The position numbers were made by a program, and so were the translations under genes. From positions 9,253,001-9,317,000 of the forward strand of contig OX335656.1 in assembly GCA_946894095.1 (NCBI GenBank): 64,000 nt of DNA. Direction: 5' to 3'. The stretch is from Incurvaria masculella. Its lineage: Eukaryota; Arthropoda; Insecta; Lepidoptera; Incurvariidae. This document shows, in pieces, positions 21,620 to 33,197 of this stretch; the first letter of the stretch is position 1; each line of letters begins with the position of its first letter. The notes under the pieces were generated by a model. That model saw only the letters and a list, made by a program, of their open reading frames with translations, was not told the origin of the DNA and ran no database searches.

Positions 21620-22020
21620 TTTTATGTGGTTTTTTTTTAACTTGACAGCGATGACCCACGACACCCTCCGTCATGATATTAGCCTAACGCACCGCATTGC
21701 CGGAGGAATTAGGTGCCATGCCTTGGGACCTTCCCTTTGCTACATTGACTGTATGGAAGACACGGACAAATTTTCATTGCCGTTTCGACCATCTTTTTAT
21801 CTAGGGTGATTACCATTCCGGGTGGGCTTAAACCTTACCACCTAGTAGGGGAAGGGAGCCTACAGATTGAATGGATTCCGAACTATGGAACAGCTCGCCT
21901 TCGTAAGCTGAGTGCTCGCAACTCGGAAAGGGAAATAAAATGGTGCGTGAATGGGGCAAAGATTTGAACCCATGACCCATGAAATCATGAAGGCAAATCA
22001 CACGTGTCTGTCACACACCC
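21620..22020 (-). mobile_element. SINE copy with tRNA-like head, diverged
   Basis: The tail near 21640-21680 and the body (GGAATTAGGTGCCATGCCTT, CCTACC-like block at 21840) are followed by a head with GATTTGAACCCATGAC at about 21960-21975. Reverse complemented, that resembles a B box (GGTTCAAATC). Confidence 0.65.
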
Positions 22021-22787
22021 CTAAGTTACGAGCAGCTCAAACTATCGAGTTTCTCAACAGCCTTGATGATCTTCCCTTACGATATCTGATTTCGACGCTC
22101 TCGCGAACACGCAAGCAGTGTCGGGATTGGTGCGATATAACAATACCTATGTGCAGTATTTATTGTAAATCAGTCCTAAAGTATAAAGTTATGCGAGTTC
22201 TTATAATGGAAAACCTGACGGAGCCGACGAATGGCTTGCCTGCTCTTTATCAGCTTCGCAAATGTTTTTAAAGTGCTGTTTGCGAATCACAACTTTTAAA
22301 CAATCTCTGCGAATCCTGGCCCACGACGTGTTTTTTTATGTCTAGCGGGACAAATGGCGTACGCCAGACCCTCAAAGAGGTACCTGGCGACGTCTGTGGG
22401 CTTCCGAACTGTCACACGGGTTGCGCAAACCACGCCATTCATTTTCATGTCATGTTGAATGGACCGTTGCATTTTGGAGAGTTTTAATGCCAAGGTGCGC
22501 CAATAGATGTTTTACATTAAAAAGGATTTTTTCATTGCAACAGTATTACATTTACAATGTGGTCACTCTCGACTTCAAATGTTAGCTTCATCGACATTTC
22601 GCCGCAATTCCCGCCGTCTCCTCTCCCGGCCTCGTAAAATGTACCGTAAGTAGTTACATCGCATATCGACATTCCTCCGTACGATCGAGTTTAATGGTCG
22701 CGGACGAGATTACATTTTGGCAAGTGTGCGGAAAAAGTGAAACAAAAAAAATATTATACTTTTGAAGCCCCTGTCGAGCATTTGATG

Positions 22788-22966
22788 AAACTATGGTTGA
22801 AGCGGCAATGAAAAATTGTCCGTGTTTTCCATCCAGTATAGTGTACCCTTGCTTATAACGGGAAGGTCCTGGCACCTAATTCCTTCGGGAGTGTGGTGCA
22901 TTGGGTTAATATCATGACGGCAGTTGTGTGATATTAGCCATCAATGTCAAGTTCCATACAAAAAAA
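22788..22966 (+). repeat. 5'-truncated SINE copy
   Basis: The stretch begins within the body (GGTTGAAGCGGCAATGAAAA) and runs through GGAAGGTCCTGGCACC to the tail ATATTAGCCATCAATGTCAA and an A-rich end. Confidence 0.75.
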
Positions 22967-23060
22967 GGAAAACCTCTATGAAAACTAGGGTTCGGTCTAG
23001 GTGCCATAAACTATAAAGCTGAACGCCCAGAACAAGACCATGTGTTTAAATCTTTTATTT

Positions 23061-23372
23061 TTAGGGTTCCGTACCCAAAGGGTGAAAACGGAACCCTATA
23101 ACTAAGCCTCCGCTGTCCGTCCGTCCGTCCGTCCGTCTGTCACAGGGCTGTATCTCATGAACCGTAATAGGTAGGCAGATGAAATTTTAACAGAGTATGT
23201 ATTTATTTTGCCGCTATAACAACAAATAGGTAACATCAACAAATAATAAAAATTAAATGACGTTTTTTGTATGGCACCCCTATACAAAAAACGTCATTTT
23301 TTTGTGTTAAATCTTGTACGATTTGTACGGAACCCTTCGTGTGGTAGTCCGACTCGCACTTGGCCGGTTTTT
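23061..23372 (+). repeat. GGGTTCCGT/CTTGGCCGG dispersed repeat, copy 2
   Basis: This is a fairly complete copy, from TTAGGGTTCCGTACCCAAAG to CGCACTTGGCCGGTTTTTTT. It includes four CCGT units at 23116-23135 and the TTTGCCGCTATAACAACAAA block. Confidence 0.8.
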
Positions 23373-24923
23373 TTTAATAATGAGTACGTGGATTGCGCAT
23401 CGCAACCAAGGGAACTAGATTCGTTGATTTACTTGAATTCTGACCAGCAACACGATGACTCCGTCCAGTGGTTGAAGCTGTTTTCGAGGTTCGTGTTACT
23501 GCGTTGTGAACTGACTGGCCCATTAACGGAAGATACGAGTCGGTAGGAGTAAGCCGGTGAAATAATATTGTAGCCAGATATGGAAAGGTAAGTCCTCAGT
23601 ACATGTTGAGCGCTGAGGGGTCCGTCCGAGGGTCCGTCTTATGTGGGACCCAAAACTCACCGTTGTTGGCCCGGAATCTATGTATGAGCCACAGACGGCT
23701 TGGCGTTCGGACTGGAGGATTGCTCCGTTCCGCCTGTTTCCGTTCTTCAACGGAGGGTACAGAGCGGAATAGAATAAACTTTGCCCGAGCAAACCCAAAA
23801 GTATGTTTCAGGGTAAGCCAAAGATGGAACAGATATCGAAGCGGAATCAGTTTTAAATAATATAGATGCAGGGTTTACTGGAGCGAATGTAATCTAAACC
23901 CCGAGAAACGACTTCGCAGACAATGATGGATGCTCATTACGCGCGTACCCGATCCAACATGCTCGTGCAGCGACTAAGCGATTTCTTATGTTCTCTAACC
24001 TTGCCTCATCATGTATGTGTCTAACGGCTGCTCTTGCATACCAGACATCTTTATTAGTTCAGGGGTTCGGTAAAACGATTTCTTTGCTAAACTTTGGCTG
24101 AACTAATAGGTAATAATCAAAATTATTTTTTCTTCCATTGACATACCATTTGAAACTTGAATGTTACAGATAACAAAACATAATTATTAGAAATTTCTAT
24201 TGTTCTTTGCCTGTTCTACAAAGGAATTGTTTGGCCGTAGCATTTAGATATAAGTGTGTATTTCATAATTGTGGATGGAATAATATGTTTTGTAAACCCG
24301 TGAAGTTTCTTTGCGGGTTCTTCTTAACTGGGTTGATCGAATCCGCGGATCTTTGTGACGTAAGTTAGTGTAGTTTGACTACGAAAAAGTTTAAATAAAT
24401 TAAATGAAATGAAATGAAAGTAAGGAATGCATGCAGAATGAGTAAAGAGATGACGTAGCTCCTAGCTATGGGTATAATACACAATTCAACTTACCTAAAT
24501 ATTATGCGTGTGAGGGTGTGTGTGTGTGTTCGAGTAATTGATGCATTCACTCGGTGACGGAGTGTATTGAGGGATATTTCTGCTTGTCATTACTTTTCAT
24601 TTTAAGTGTCGACGCTTTCACGTGTTATTACGATGTAATGATCCAAATGGTACCATCATACATATGTAGGTGAGCCTTCATACTATGTTCTTTGTTACAA
24701 TATTTCACTTAGAACTATGCAGGAACATTCTCAGTTATAGAGAGTCAGGTCATTGAGAGTTGCTTGCTGGTTTGAGTCCAGCATTACGCAATGCTCAGAA
24801 AGTAGTTCTCTTGCAGCTTTCTTTCTATAACAAATGTGTACTTTGTAATGTTACTGGATATGGATAGTACCATATCCAGTTACATAAAATCAATATTCAT
24901 CCATCCAGATCGATATCCATATA
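23373..24923. other. Intergenic stretch, no gene seen
   Basis: The stretch contains a short (TG)n run near 24518. Short open frames on both strands at 23400-23860 have no motif that I recognise. Confidence 0.45.
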
Positions 24924-24927
24924 ATAC

Positions 24928-25459
24928 TGTTACGCGGGTAGGGTGCAGATTAGAGAAGAAAACACCAATACTCAACACTCTTCCTTTATTTCAAATAATT
25001 CACAAGCAAACTCACAAATACAATTTTACGCTAGGTTAATTCAAACACTAATTTACAAACTATATCACTCACTTCACTGATTCACTTCAGAGCTAGTTCA
25101 CTGCACTTCTATATCGCTTGTTGTCGCTCACTTCGCTTCCAAAAATAGACTGCCGCCCTCAGCGCCTTGAGCGCCTTTTATATCGGTGGAGCTTCTTTCC
25201 AGAACACTCCACCGATTTCTAGGCGCCCATGTAGGGCAGCAGTCGAGAACAATCTCCCTCGAGACATTACTAGAATGTCCGAGATTTGTTTCTGAAGTCA
25301 GCTGGACGAGGCGTCGCTTTATATGGGACGACAGTGATGCGATAGCCTGCGCAATGCAATAAGACAAGTAGCGCCATCTACTGAAATTCGAAGGAACCAT
25401 TTGGCGCACTTTGGTAGTGTATCAGCGCTATGTCTTCGCAGCGGGGCGCGCTCGTAACA
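24928..25459 (-). repeat. 3' LTR of the Gypsy element
   Basis: The 532-bp repeat is identical to 29853-30384 except for two differences noticed by eye: A/G in the CACTTCAGAG/CGCTTCAGAG context near 25084, and G/A in GGCGTCGCTT/GGCGTCACTT near 25315. Confidence 0.95.
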
Positions 25460-25474
25460 CTGCCTCCTCCTTAG
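25460..25474 (-). other. Polypurine tract
   Basis: On the minus strand, AAGGAGGAGGCAG lies directly before the 3' LTR. It follows the last codon of gag-pol, whose stop is at 25471-25473. This is where plus-strand DNA synthesis is expected to begin. Confidence 0.8.
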
Positions 25475-28400
25475 TTATGCTCGTCTCGAGCATAATTGTC
25501 TCCGTGGTATCGGGCCAGACGATCTACGTGCACAATCTTTTCCCGACATCTATCATTCCGGCGGATACGATATGTCACGTCATTGATTTTAGTCACCACT
25601 CTATATGGGCCTTCCCATTTTGGTTGCAGTTTGGGACTTTTTCCTTTTTTTCGTAATGGATTATGTAGCCAAACTAAAGATCCTTCTTCAAATACATTTC
25701 CATTAGCTTTGCGGTCGTAACGTGTTTTCATCCGCTCGCTTGCTCGTAGACCAGCCTCTCTAACACGTTTATAAACAGTGTCCATTTTTCCTCGCAGATC
25801 TGACACATACTCTGTTACACAATGGGATGCCTCTGGTGGAATTCCTGTCAGAAGGTCAGCTGGTAGTCTGAGTTCGTGTCCAAAATTTATGTAGGCTGGA
25901 GTTTCATCTACGCTTTCATGCACAGCGGTTCGGTAGGACAGCAGAAACAGCGGAATATACTGGTCCCAATCCTTTTGATGGTCTTCTACCAATTTGGCCA
26001 AGTGTCTTTCCAATGTCTGATTAAATCGTTCCACCATGCCATCTGACTGTGGGTGGTATGGGGTTGTCCTGGTCTTATGGATTCCCATTATTCGACATGT
26101 CTCCTGAAACACTCGGGATTCGAAGTTTCTGCCTTGATCAGTGTGTATCTCGAGAGGTACTCCATAGCGACAGAAAACTTCGTGGACCAATTTCTGTGCA
26201 ACCGTGATCGCCTCTTGGTTTGGTATGGCAAATACCTCAGGCCACTTGGTGAAATAATCCATTACAACCATAAAGTAACGGTTGCCGTCATTTGTCGGAG
26301 GAAAAGGGCCAGCCACATCAAGAGCAATTCTCTCCCACGGAGCTCCAACATTGTACAATTTTAAAGTTCCCTTGCTCCGTGTATGAGGCCCTTTAACAGC
26401 GCTACAGATCGTGCATTTACGGCACCAATCTTCTACATCATCGCGAGAATTTATCCAGTAGAACCGTTGTCGTATCTTCAGGAGAGTTCTCTTTATTCCC
26501 AAATGTCCACCTGAAGTTCCATCGTGCAGGCATTGAAGAACTTCTTTAATCTTAGATCTGGGGATGACTAATTGCAGAGAAGTATCCTTTCCGTTAGTTG
26601 TTTCCCATTTTCTGTACAATATTCCGGCATGAAGTACCAGGCTCGACCACTGCGCCCAGTAGCTTTTAGTCGCTGTGCTCATTGCAGAAATATCTCTCCA
26701 TTCTGGCTTTGTCTCTCCTGCTCTCTTCCAGTGAATAATGGGCATCAGATCATCGTCCCCCTCCTGGGCTAGCTTCATGTTTTCATTGCTCCATTCTTCG
26801 CTGATGTTATCCGTTCGGATGGCCTTTAAATGAACGGTCTCCTTTATCTCCTCCCTGATGCAGTGCTTACACTCTTCTGGGCAGGGTCGACGAGACAAAG
26901 CGTCAGCATTTCCATGGGTTTTACCACTCCGATGCTCTGTATCAAACTGATACTCTTGGAGCTGTTCCAGCCAACGTGCAACCTGCCCTTCTGGATTCTT
27001 AAACTGAAGCAGCCATTTCAAAGCAGCGTGGTCAGTCCTCAAGCGGAATCGTCGGCCGAGAAGATACTTGTTGAAATGCTGCAAAGTCTTCACTACTGCT
27101 AGAAGCTCTCGTCTTGTCACACAATAGTTCCGTTCTGGTTTTGAAAGGGATTTGCTGAAATAACCAATAACGATCTCCTTGTCCCCATGACGTTGTGAGA
27201 GTACACCGCCGATTCCGGTATTACTTGCGTCTGTGTCGACTATGAACTCTTTATCGGCTTCGGGGTAGCCCAAGATAGGAGTGTTACAGAGATGTTGCTT
27301 TGGGGACGAATTTGCGCAGTCCTCGTCCCAATGAAATTGACGCTTATCTTCTGTAAGTCGATGCAGAGGCTTAGCAATCTCGGAGAAATTTCGGACGAAA
27401 CGGCGGTAATATGAGCACAGTCCTAAAAAGGCACGAACTTCAGTCTTATCCTTTGGAATTGGCCACTCCTGTACGGCTTCGATCTTCTTTGGGTCAGTTT
27501 GGATGCCATTTCCGGAGATAACGTGACCCAAATAGCTAACCTGACGCTTGAAGAAAGAACACTTCTTGCCACTTAGTTTAAGGTTAGCTTGGCGAATCTT
27601 GCTCAAAACGTTCTCCAAATTCTTGATGTGCTCATCAAATGTCCGCCCTAATATGATTATATCGTCCAAGTACACCAGACAAGCTTCCCCGATCAGCCCA
27701 AAAAGTACTCGTTCCATAAGCCTCTCGAAGGTTGCGGGAGCATTACAAAGTCCAAACGGCATTACTTTGAATTGCCACAGCCCATGCCCTGTGGCAAACG
27801 CTGTCTTCTCTTTGTCTTTGTTGTCGATTTCCATCTGCCAGTAGCCGCTCTTCAGGTCCAGGGTTGTGAACCACTTCATACCACTCAATGTATCCAGTAT
27901 GTCATCAATTCTAGGAATCGGATAGCTGTCCTTTTTCGTTACATCATTTAAACGACGATAGTCCACACAAAATCTGGTGCTGCCATCTTTCTTCTTTACC
28001 AGAACTACGGGTGAACACCATGGACTTGATGAAGTCTCTATAACATTATTTTTCTGCATGTCTGCTATCATTCTCTGAACTTCTTCTTCTTTAGCTATGG
28101 GAACGCGGCGTGGCCTCTGACGTATTGGAAGAGCATCTCCTGTGTCGATGCGGTGCTTAACGATGCTTGTTCTCCCAATGTCTCCGTCGTGCGAAGAGAA
28201 GATGTCTGAATATCGCATAAGTAGATTTGTTGCTTTCTTGAAATCATCAACAGTCAGGTCCCGTCTGCTTTCTTCCAAAAGAGTGGCAACTTTAGATCTC
28301 CCTGTGTCCAATTTATCTGAGGAAATTTCATCACATTTGCGTAGCCAGGAAACTTCTTCTTTGCCACATATTAGCACGCCATTTGCCACATCGATTTTAC

Positions 28401-29826
28401 AGTTGTTAGTTCTCATAAAGTCCAAACCTAGAATGCAATCATCGATGATATCTGCTAAAACGGCGGTATGGCGATAAGTCTTACATCCAATTTTAATCGT
28501 AACTTCTATCTCTCCATAAACGGGTATGTGCTGGCCGGTAGCTGTCTGAAGCCTGCAACCATTAAAATACTGGTGACGATTCCATATGACGCGGCCAAAG
28601 GTTTTTGACTTAACGATTGTACGGGATGCTCCAGTATCCAAGGTCAAGTTGCAATATATCCCGTTCACTTGGCCTTCAACGAGCAGGCTGTTTCCAGTAC
28701 ATGCCTGCGAAATTGTGACTTTTGGGGCTTCTATTTTACCAGCCAGCGTCCGCCCCCCGGTTCTGGCCTTTTCATCTTCATTTGCAGCATCAGGCCTTTC
28801 GGTTTGATTTTTGGGGCAATTGGGTCGAAGGTGCCCCAGTTCATTACACTTGTAGCACCGGGGAGTAAATTTACGTCTTACAGGTGCTCTGGTTTCCGAC
28901 GACACCACTTCTCTTACTCGATGCGCTCGGGGATCTGATCGAACCGCTTCGACCTCCAACGCGTGTGCAAGAGCGTCCTTCACCGTTGTGTGGTGACTCA
29001 ATCGTACAGCAGCTCGTACTTCGACGTCCCTGATGCCATCCACGAAAGCCTGCACCAAGTAATCTTCCAACGAAGATTTCGATGATGATTGATGGGCCTT
29101 TCGGACAAGTTTTTCGATTTCCAGTGCCCACTGTTGAAGTCCTTCACTTGCTCGTTGTACTCGATCACGAAGTTGAGCTCGATAGACGTGTTCCAAATGC
29201 TTGTCGCCAAACCTTGACTCCAGTGCTTCTAAAAGTCCGTCATAGGTGATTTGGGGACCTAAAGCCTCGAGAACATGGAGTGCCTTGTCCCGAAGTCCTA
29301 AGGTCAAAGCAGTTCGTGCTTGGTTCTCATTCCATCCATTTGCAATAACCACTGATTCAAACTGAAGTTTGTAAGCGGCCCAGGATGTCAAACCATCGAG
29401 AGGAGGAACCTTAAATCTTGCTCCTGCTGTTGCAGATGAAGATACAGTTACTCCACAGGTCTTGATTTTCTCCATTTCTTCGGATATCTTTGACTCAAGC
29501 CCGTTCAGTCGCTCTTCATGGCGCCCGAGAGTTTGGTCTTGCTCTTCGATCTTAGAGTTGACCTCATCAAGCTTCTCCTTTATTTTGGAATTGGATTCCC
29601 TAACGGCCCACATCAGTTCTTGCTGCTGCTCCTCCTGACGGCGGGCCTGTTCTTGCATGAAGGTCATCAATGCGTTCAAGTCCAAGGCAGGAGTTTGCGT
29701 CATTAATTGATGGCTCTCGAATTCTTGAGTTCCTGAGGCTGCTGCATCCTCGGCCGGTGTTGTGTCGGCTGCCGTCTGGCTCCTGGTCCTCACGCCTTCC
29801 TGGTCTTCTCTCGGTTTAATCGGCAT
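25471..29826 (-). CDS. Gag-Pol polyprotein of a Ty3/Gypsy retrotransposon
   Basis: One open frame of 1,451 residues reads the whole capsid and enzyme set of the element. Seen in order: a coiled-coil-like N-terminus rich in E, Q and K (about 50-125), a capsid region, a zinc knuckle CYKCNELGHLRPNC (CX2CX4HX4C, about 322), the protease motif LDTGAS (about 395), and reverse transcriptase with FCVDYRRLN and the active site YLDDIII (about 718). RNase H follows with DTDAS (about 862), then an integrase zinc-binding region (HLGIKR...CRKCTIC, about 1100-1145). The DDE core is marked by LDVAGPF, HTDQGRNF and SDGMVERF (about 1170, 1227, 1262), and a C-terminal WEGPYRVV (GPY/F-like) closes the frame. Gag and Pol are fused with no frameshift. 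One oddity: in RNase H the usual CxxxFxxLKxxL spacing reads CANSSPKQHL, two residues shorter than typical. Confidence 0.95.
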   Translation of the reverse strand: MPIKPREDQEGVRTRSQTAADTTPAEDAAASGTQEFESHQLMTQTPALDLNALMTFMQEQARRQEEQQQELMWAVRESNSKIKEKLDEVNSKIEEQDQTLGRHEERLNGLESKISEEMEKIKTCGVTVSSSATAGARFKVPPLDGLTSWAAYKLQFESVVIANGWNENQARTALTLGLRDKALHVLEALGPQITYDGLLEALESRFGDKHLEHVYRAQLRDRVQRASEGLQQWALEIEKLVRKAHQSSSKSSLEDYLVQAFVDGIRDVEVRAAVRLSHHTTVKDALAHALEVEAVRSDPRAHRVREVVSSETRAPVRRKFTPRCYKCNELGHLRPNCPKNQTERPDAANEDEKARTGGRTLAGKIEAPKVTISQACTGNSLLVEGQVNGIYCNLTLDTGASRTIVKSKTFGRVIWNRHQYFNGCRLQTATGQHIPVYGEIEVTIKIGCKTYRHTAVLADIIDDCILGLDFMRTNNCKIDVANGVLICGKEEVSWLRKCDEISSDKLDTGRSKVATLLEESRRDLTVDDFKKATNLLMRYSDIFSSHDGDIGRTSIVKHRIDTGDALPIRQRPRRVPIAKEEEVQRMIADMQKNNVIETSSSPWCSPVVLVKKKDGSTRFCVDYRRLNDVTKKDSYPIPRIDDILDTLSGMKWFTTLDLKSGYWQMEIDNKDKEKTAFATGHGLWQFKVMPFGLCNAPATFERLMERVLFGLIGEACLVYLDDIIILGRTFDEHIKNLENVLSKIRQANLKLSGKKCSFFKRQVSYLGHVISGNGIQTDPKKIEAVQEWPIPKDKTEVRAFLGLCSYYRRFVRNFSEIAKPLHRLTEDKRQFHWDEDCANSSPKQHLCNTPILGYPEADKEFIVDTDASNTGIGGVLSQRHGDKEIVIGYFSKSLSKPERNYCVTRRELLAVVKTLQHFNKYLLGRRFRLRTDHAALKWLLQFKNPEGQVARWLEQLQEYQFDTEHRSGKTHGNADALSRRPCPEECKHCIREEIKETVHLKAIRTDNISEEWSNENMKLAQEGDDDLMPIIHWKRAGETKPEWRDISAMSTATKSYWAQWSSLVLHAGILYRKWETTNGKDTSLQLVIPRSKIKEVLQCLHDGTSGGHLGIKRTLLKIRQRFYWINSRDDVEDWCRKCTICSAVKGPHTRSKGTLKLYNVGAPWERIALDVAGPFPPTNDGNRYFMVVMDYFTKWPEVFAIPNQEAITVAQKLVHEVFCRYGVPLEIHTDQGRNFESRVFQETCRIMGIHKTRTTPYHPQSDGMVERFNQTLERHLAKLVEDHQKDWDQYIPLFLLSYRTAVHESVDETPAYINFGHELRLPADLLTGIPPEASHCVTEYVSDLRGKMDTVYKRVREAGLRASERMKTRYDRKANGNVFEEGSLVWLHNPLRKKGKSPKLQPKWEGPYRVVTKINDVTYRIRRNDRCREKIVHVDRLARYHGDNYARDEHN

Positions 29827-29832
29827 CTCTAA

Positions 29833-29850
29833 TCCCCGCTTCTGACACCA
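29833..29850 (-). other. Primer binding site
   Basis: Two bases inside the 5' LTR the minus strand reads TGGTGTCAGAAGCGGGG. It starts with TGG, as expected for the complement of a tRNA CCA end, and fits a leucine tRNA 3' end (CTGACACCA). The tRNA assignment is from memory of insect tRNA-Leu acceptor stems. Confidence 0.75.
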
Positions 29851-29852
29851 AT

Positions 29853-30384
29853 TGTTACGCGGGTAGGGTGCAGATTAGAGAAGAAAACACCAATACTCAA
29901 CACTCTTCCTTTATTTCAAATAATTCACAAGCAAACTCACAAATACAATTTTACGCTAGGTTAATTCAAACACTAATTTACAAACTATATCACTCACTTC
30001 ACTGATTCGCTTCAGAGCTAGTTCACTGCACTTCTATATCGCTTGTTGTCGCTCACTTCGCTTCCAAAAATAGACTGCCGCCCTCAGCGCCTTGAGCGCC
30101 TTTTATATCGGTGGAGCTTCTTTCCAGAACACTCCACCGATTTCTAGGCGCCCATGTAGGGCAGCAGTCGAGAACAATCTCCCTCGAGACATTACTAGAA
30201 TGTCCGAGATTTGTTTCTGAAGTCAGCTGGACGAGGCGTCACTTTATATGGGACGACAGTGATGCGATAGCCTGCGCAATGCAATAAGACAAGTAGCGCC
30301 ATCTACTGAAATTCGAAGGAACCATTTGGCGCACTTTGGTAGTGTATCAGCGCTATGTCTTCGCAGCGGGGCGCGCTCGTAACA
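29853..30384 (-). repeat. 5' LTR of the Gypsy element
   Basis: The sequence is TG...CA bounded and 532 bp long, matching the 3' LTR almost exactly. In the element's sense this LTR carries the promoter. Confidence 0.95.
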
Positions 30385-30388
30385 ATAC

Positions 30389-30560
30389 CAACTGACATGA
30401 TATTAGCTTAACACCCCACATGTGGAGTAGGCGCCATGCCAGGACCTTCCTTTTATTGATCGGCTATTTTGAACTGCATGTTTTCATGCAGTTCAAAATA
30501 AGCGGGTTTAACCTACTCATTTCGGAATTACGGTTTTACGTGTAATCCGAACGACACATC
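30389..30560 (-). repeat. Rearranged SINE remnant beside the LTR element
   Basis: In reverse, GGCGCCATGCCAGGACCTTC and GCGGGTTTAACCTACTC mark the SINE body. The middle part is replaced by a 36-bp palindrome at 30465-30500. Confidence 0.65.
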
Positions 30561-30599
30561 CTTAGTCGCCTCTTGCGACATTCACGAAAATAAATGCAG

Positions 30600-33197
30600 T
30601 AATAAACGGTAAAATAACATCTCGATTATTTTACTTTTTTTTTAACAACTCGACTCGCATTTACTTTTACCGTAATGGTATCCCCGATTTGCTTTTGCAA
30701 ACTGAGCACATATAGCTATGTCTATTGCATCTTGTATTTTTTTTATATCCTTATTATTATATATATGGAAGTCCTCGACAATGTGCGCATCTTGAATATT
30801 ACCATATAATATCATAGAAGTGAACCCTAACTCCGTGCTGGACGGATGTGACTATTCCGTCGTATTTCTCGTTCTATTTCTACTAAACATGCGTCTAGCT
30901 AACGCACATCCTGTACTTACGATGTATAAGTGTACATGCATAATTCCGAGTTATCTATTAAGCATGTGAGATGTAACAAGACGGTTGCGAGCTCAGATAA
31001 AAAAGGAAGTAGATGTGTCACCTAGCGCGCCTGCTTGAGACCCGCTGTCACCAATTTTCTAAAACTACCAACCCACTTAGGGCTCTAACTCATGTGTCCA
31101 GCGAACAAAAGATAATGGTGCCCTTCGTAAGCGATGTATTTGCATTAGGATTCATTGTTGTATGTGAATCTAAATCGTTTTCAGAGCAGCGAACGTCGAG
31201 GCGACGAAGTATTTTTCAAGTGAGTTTAAATATGATTCACGCTTGTACATTAAATTAATATGTAATCTGTACCCCAAAAAAAAAAAATTGTGTTTCCAAG
31301 CACCGGCTTGAAAACTTAGTAAATAGGTGTTCACAAACTATTTTTTTCAAGAATACACGCAACGCATTAAAACCGTTTTACGGTCATACACTAATAATAG
31401 TCCAAATTTTAATATTTTTATAATGTTGTTTATTCGTAACCGACGCTGAGATAAAATAAAAATAACCTCAAAATATTGGAGACGTATACGAGACATTAAC
31501 GTAGATGAATACATATTGGAGGGTTTGTGCGGACGAATTCGAAAATACGAATACGAAACGAAATCGAACGCATTTCGAGAGCACATTAGCGTGCGGTGGC
31601 TATGTTTAGACTGTGTGGCGTGCGACAGGCGGCCAACGGCCATACGTTAATTATACGGCAGCGGAGGAGTCGCGATAAATAACCACATGCCACTTCTCCT
31701 TCCTTTTCGCTTCTGTGGTTGCGAACGATGGTGGCGGTGGTGGTCGGAATGCGCGGAGAGAAGCAGCCGCACAGCCTCAAGGTTAACTGCCAAGGACGCA
31801 GCCAGTTTTTGTATTGCCTATTAGTAGTCCTATACATGCCTACTAAACCCTGCTACGAGATAAACGCTTGATAATCCGATTCTAGAGCCACGTTGGAGGC
31901 ACAGGCAGGGAGTTTGCATTTACGGCTGTACCGACCCATAAAAAGATTTTTTTACACAGAACACAAAACATATTGCACGTGAAGACAATAATTCATTATA
32001 CCCAAATTTGAATTTAGCCTAGTATAATTGCGGAAAAAAATATGTAGAATTTCAGGTTTATTGGTTTTGTTACAATTTTTAAAATAATATTTTCATTTAA
32101 CAAAATGTAATGATTATTATATATTACAAAATAAAACTTCTAATCAATTACAACAATTTTTTTTATTAACATTAACATTTTAATAATTAATTCTGAATTT
32201 CTGAAAATGATTTTCCAACTTCTGTGGCTATATTTAACATTACATTAATTTTAATTAATAATATTTTAACATTTGTGGCCGTAAAGTGCAAATAACTTTG
32301 TATGGGTCGGTTCAGCCTGAACTGCTGGATACTGCATCATCGTAATTTACAAAAATAACCGAAATGTTCTTTATTTGAACTCGCCAAATCAATTGCATCA
32401 TGATCAAATTATAAATATCCAAAATTAATTTCGTATTATTATTAACTTCTATGAAGGGGTTTCATCGATCCAACTGATGTGACCATGCAAGTTTTGGTTG
32501 AGTCCAAATATCACATTACCCAAAAATCATAAATCTAACATTAATTTTAAATCATATCTGTTGCGCAAATACTTAGCAAGTGGATCTAGCAAAATCCACC
32601 TAAGTTAGCTAAAGCCTTGTTAAAAGGCTATAGCATCTGGACCACATAATTGAAATATTATTAATTCCAATATTCATATATTTAAACACATATTTATGTT
32701 AATATTTTATGCGTTGGTATTTAATAAAACGTTTGTCAATTTACTGCGTCCAATTAAGATATCGATATGGAAACAATAATGAAAGGTTTATAGTAGAAAA
32801 TATTACGTAATCACCGCCCACATCTTTGATAACGACACTAATAAATTATGCTTATTAGTTTGTATGGAATAATTTATAAATACAGAGTAATGGGTTTACT
32901 AAGTAGTCGCTTAAGTGTTGGTAAGTTTATATTATAAAGCGAGGTATATCTTGTTACCTCTTGTATTTTAACTCCCATTAGTGGGAGTCTTCAATGTTTT
33001 GATGTCTGTCATTCAAACACGCGTGTCCATATCAGACTTAGTTACAGATTGTTCAACCAAATTACTCATAGTAATTATAATTATATATTATATCCGACAT
33101 ACGTTAAGTAAATTACCCTTAAGTTTTTATAAACAAGGCGCTGCAAGTAAAGCGTAAATACGACGAAAATTCAAGCGCTCGAGGTAGATTTCATTCA
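30600..33197. other. AT-rich intergenic stretch with one dispersed repeat
   Basis: A dispersed repeat occupies about 31285-31510 (CCAAGCACCGGCTTG, ATTAAAACCGTTTTACGGTC, ATAAAATAAAAATAACC). It also occurs at 44740-44960 and reversed at 40060-40335. Nothing else is recognisable; 31950-32900 is very AT-rich. Confidence 0.45.

Larger units (their letters stand above)
24928..30384 (-). mobile_element. Intact Ty3/Gypsy-type LTR retrotransposon
   Basis: The element spans 5,457 bp: two 532-bp LTRs, a primer binding site, a single gag-pol frame of 1,451 codons and a polypurine tract. It is flanked by a 4-bp duplication ATAC (24924-24927 and 30385-30388). The LTRs start TGTTACG and end CGTAACA. The domain order protease, reverse transcriptase, RNase H, integrase assigns it to Ty3/Gypsy. 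There is no third frame, so no envelope-like gene. The near-identity of the LTRs and the uninterrupted frame indicate a recent insertion. I do not assign a clade within Ty3/Gypsy. Confidence 0.95.
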
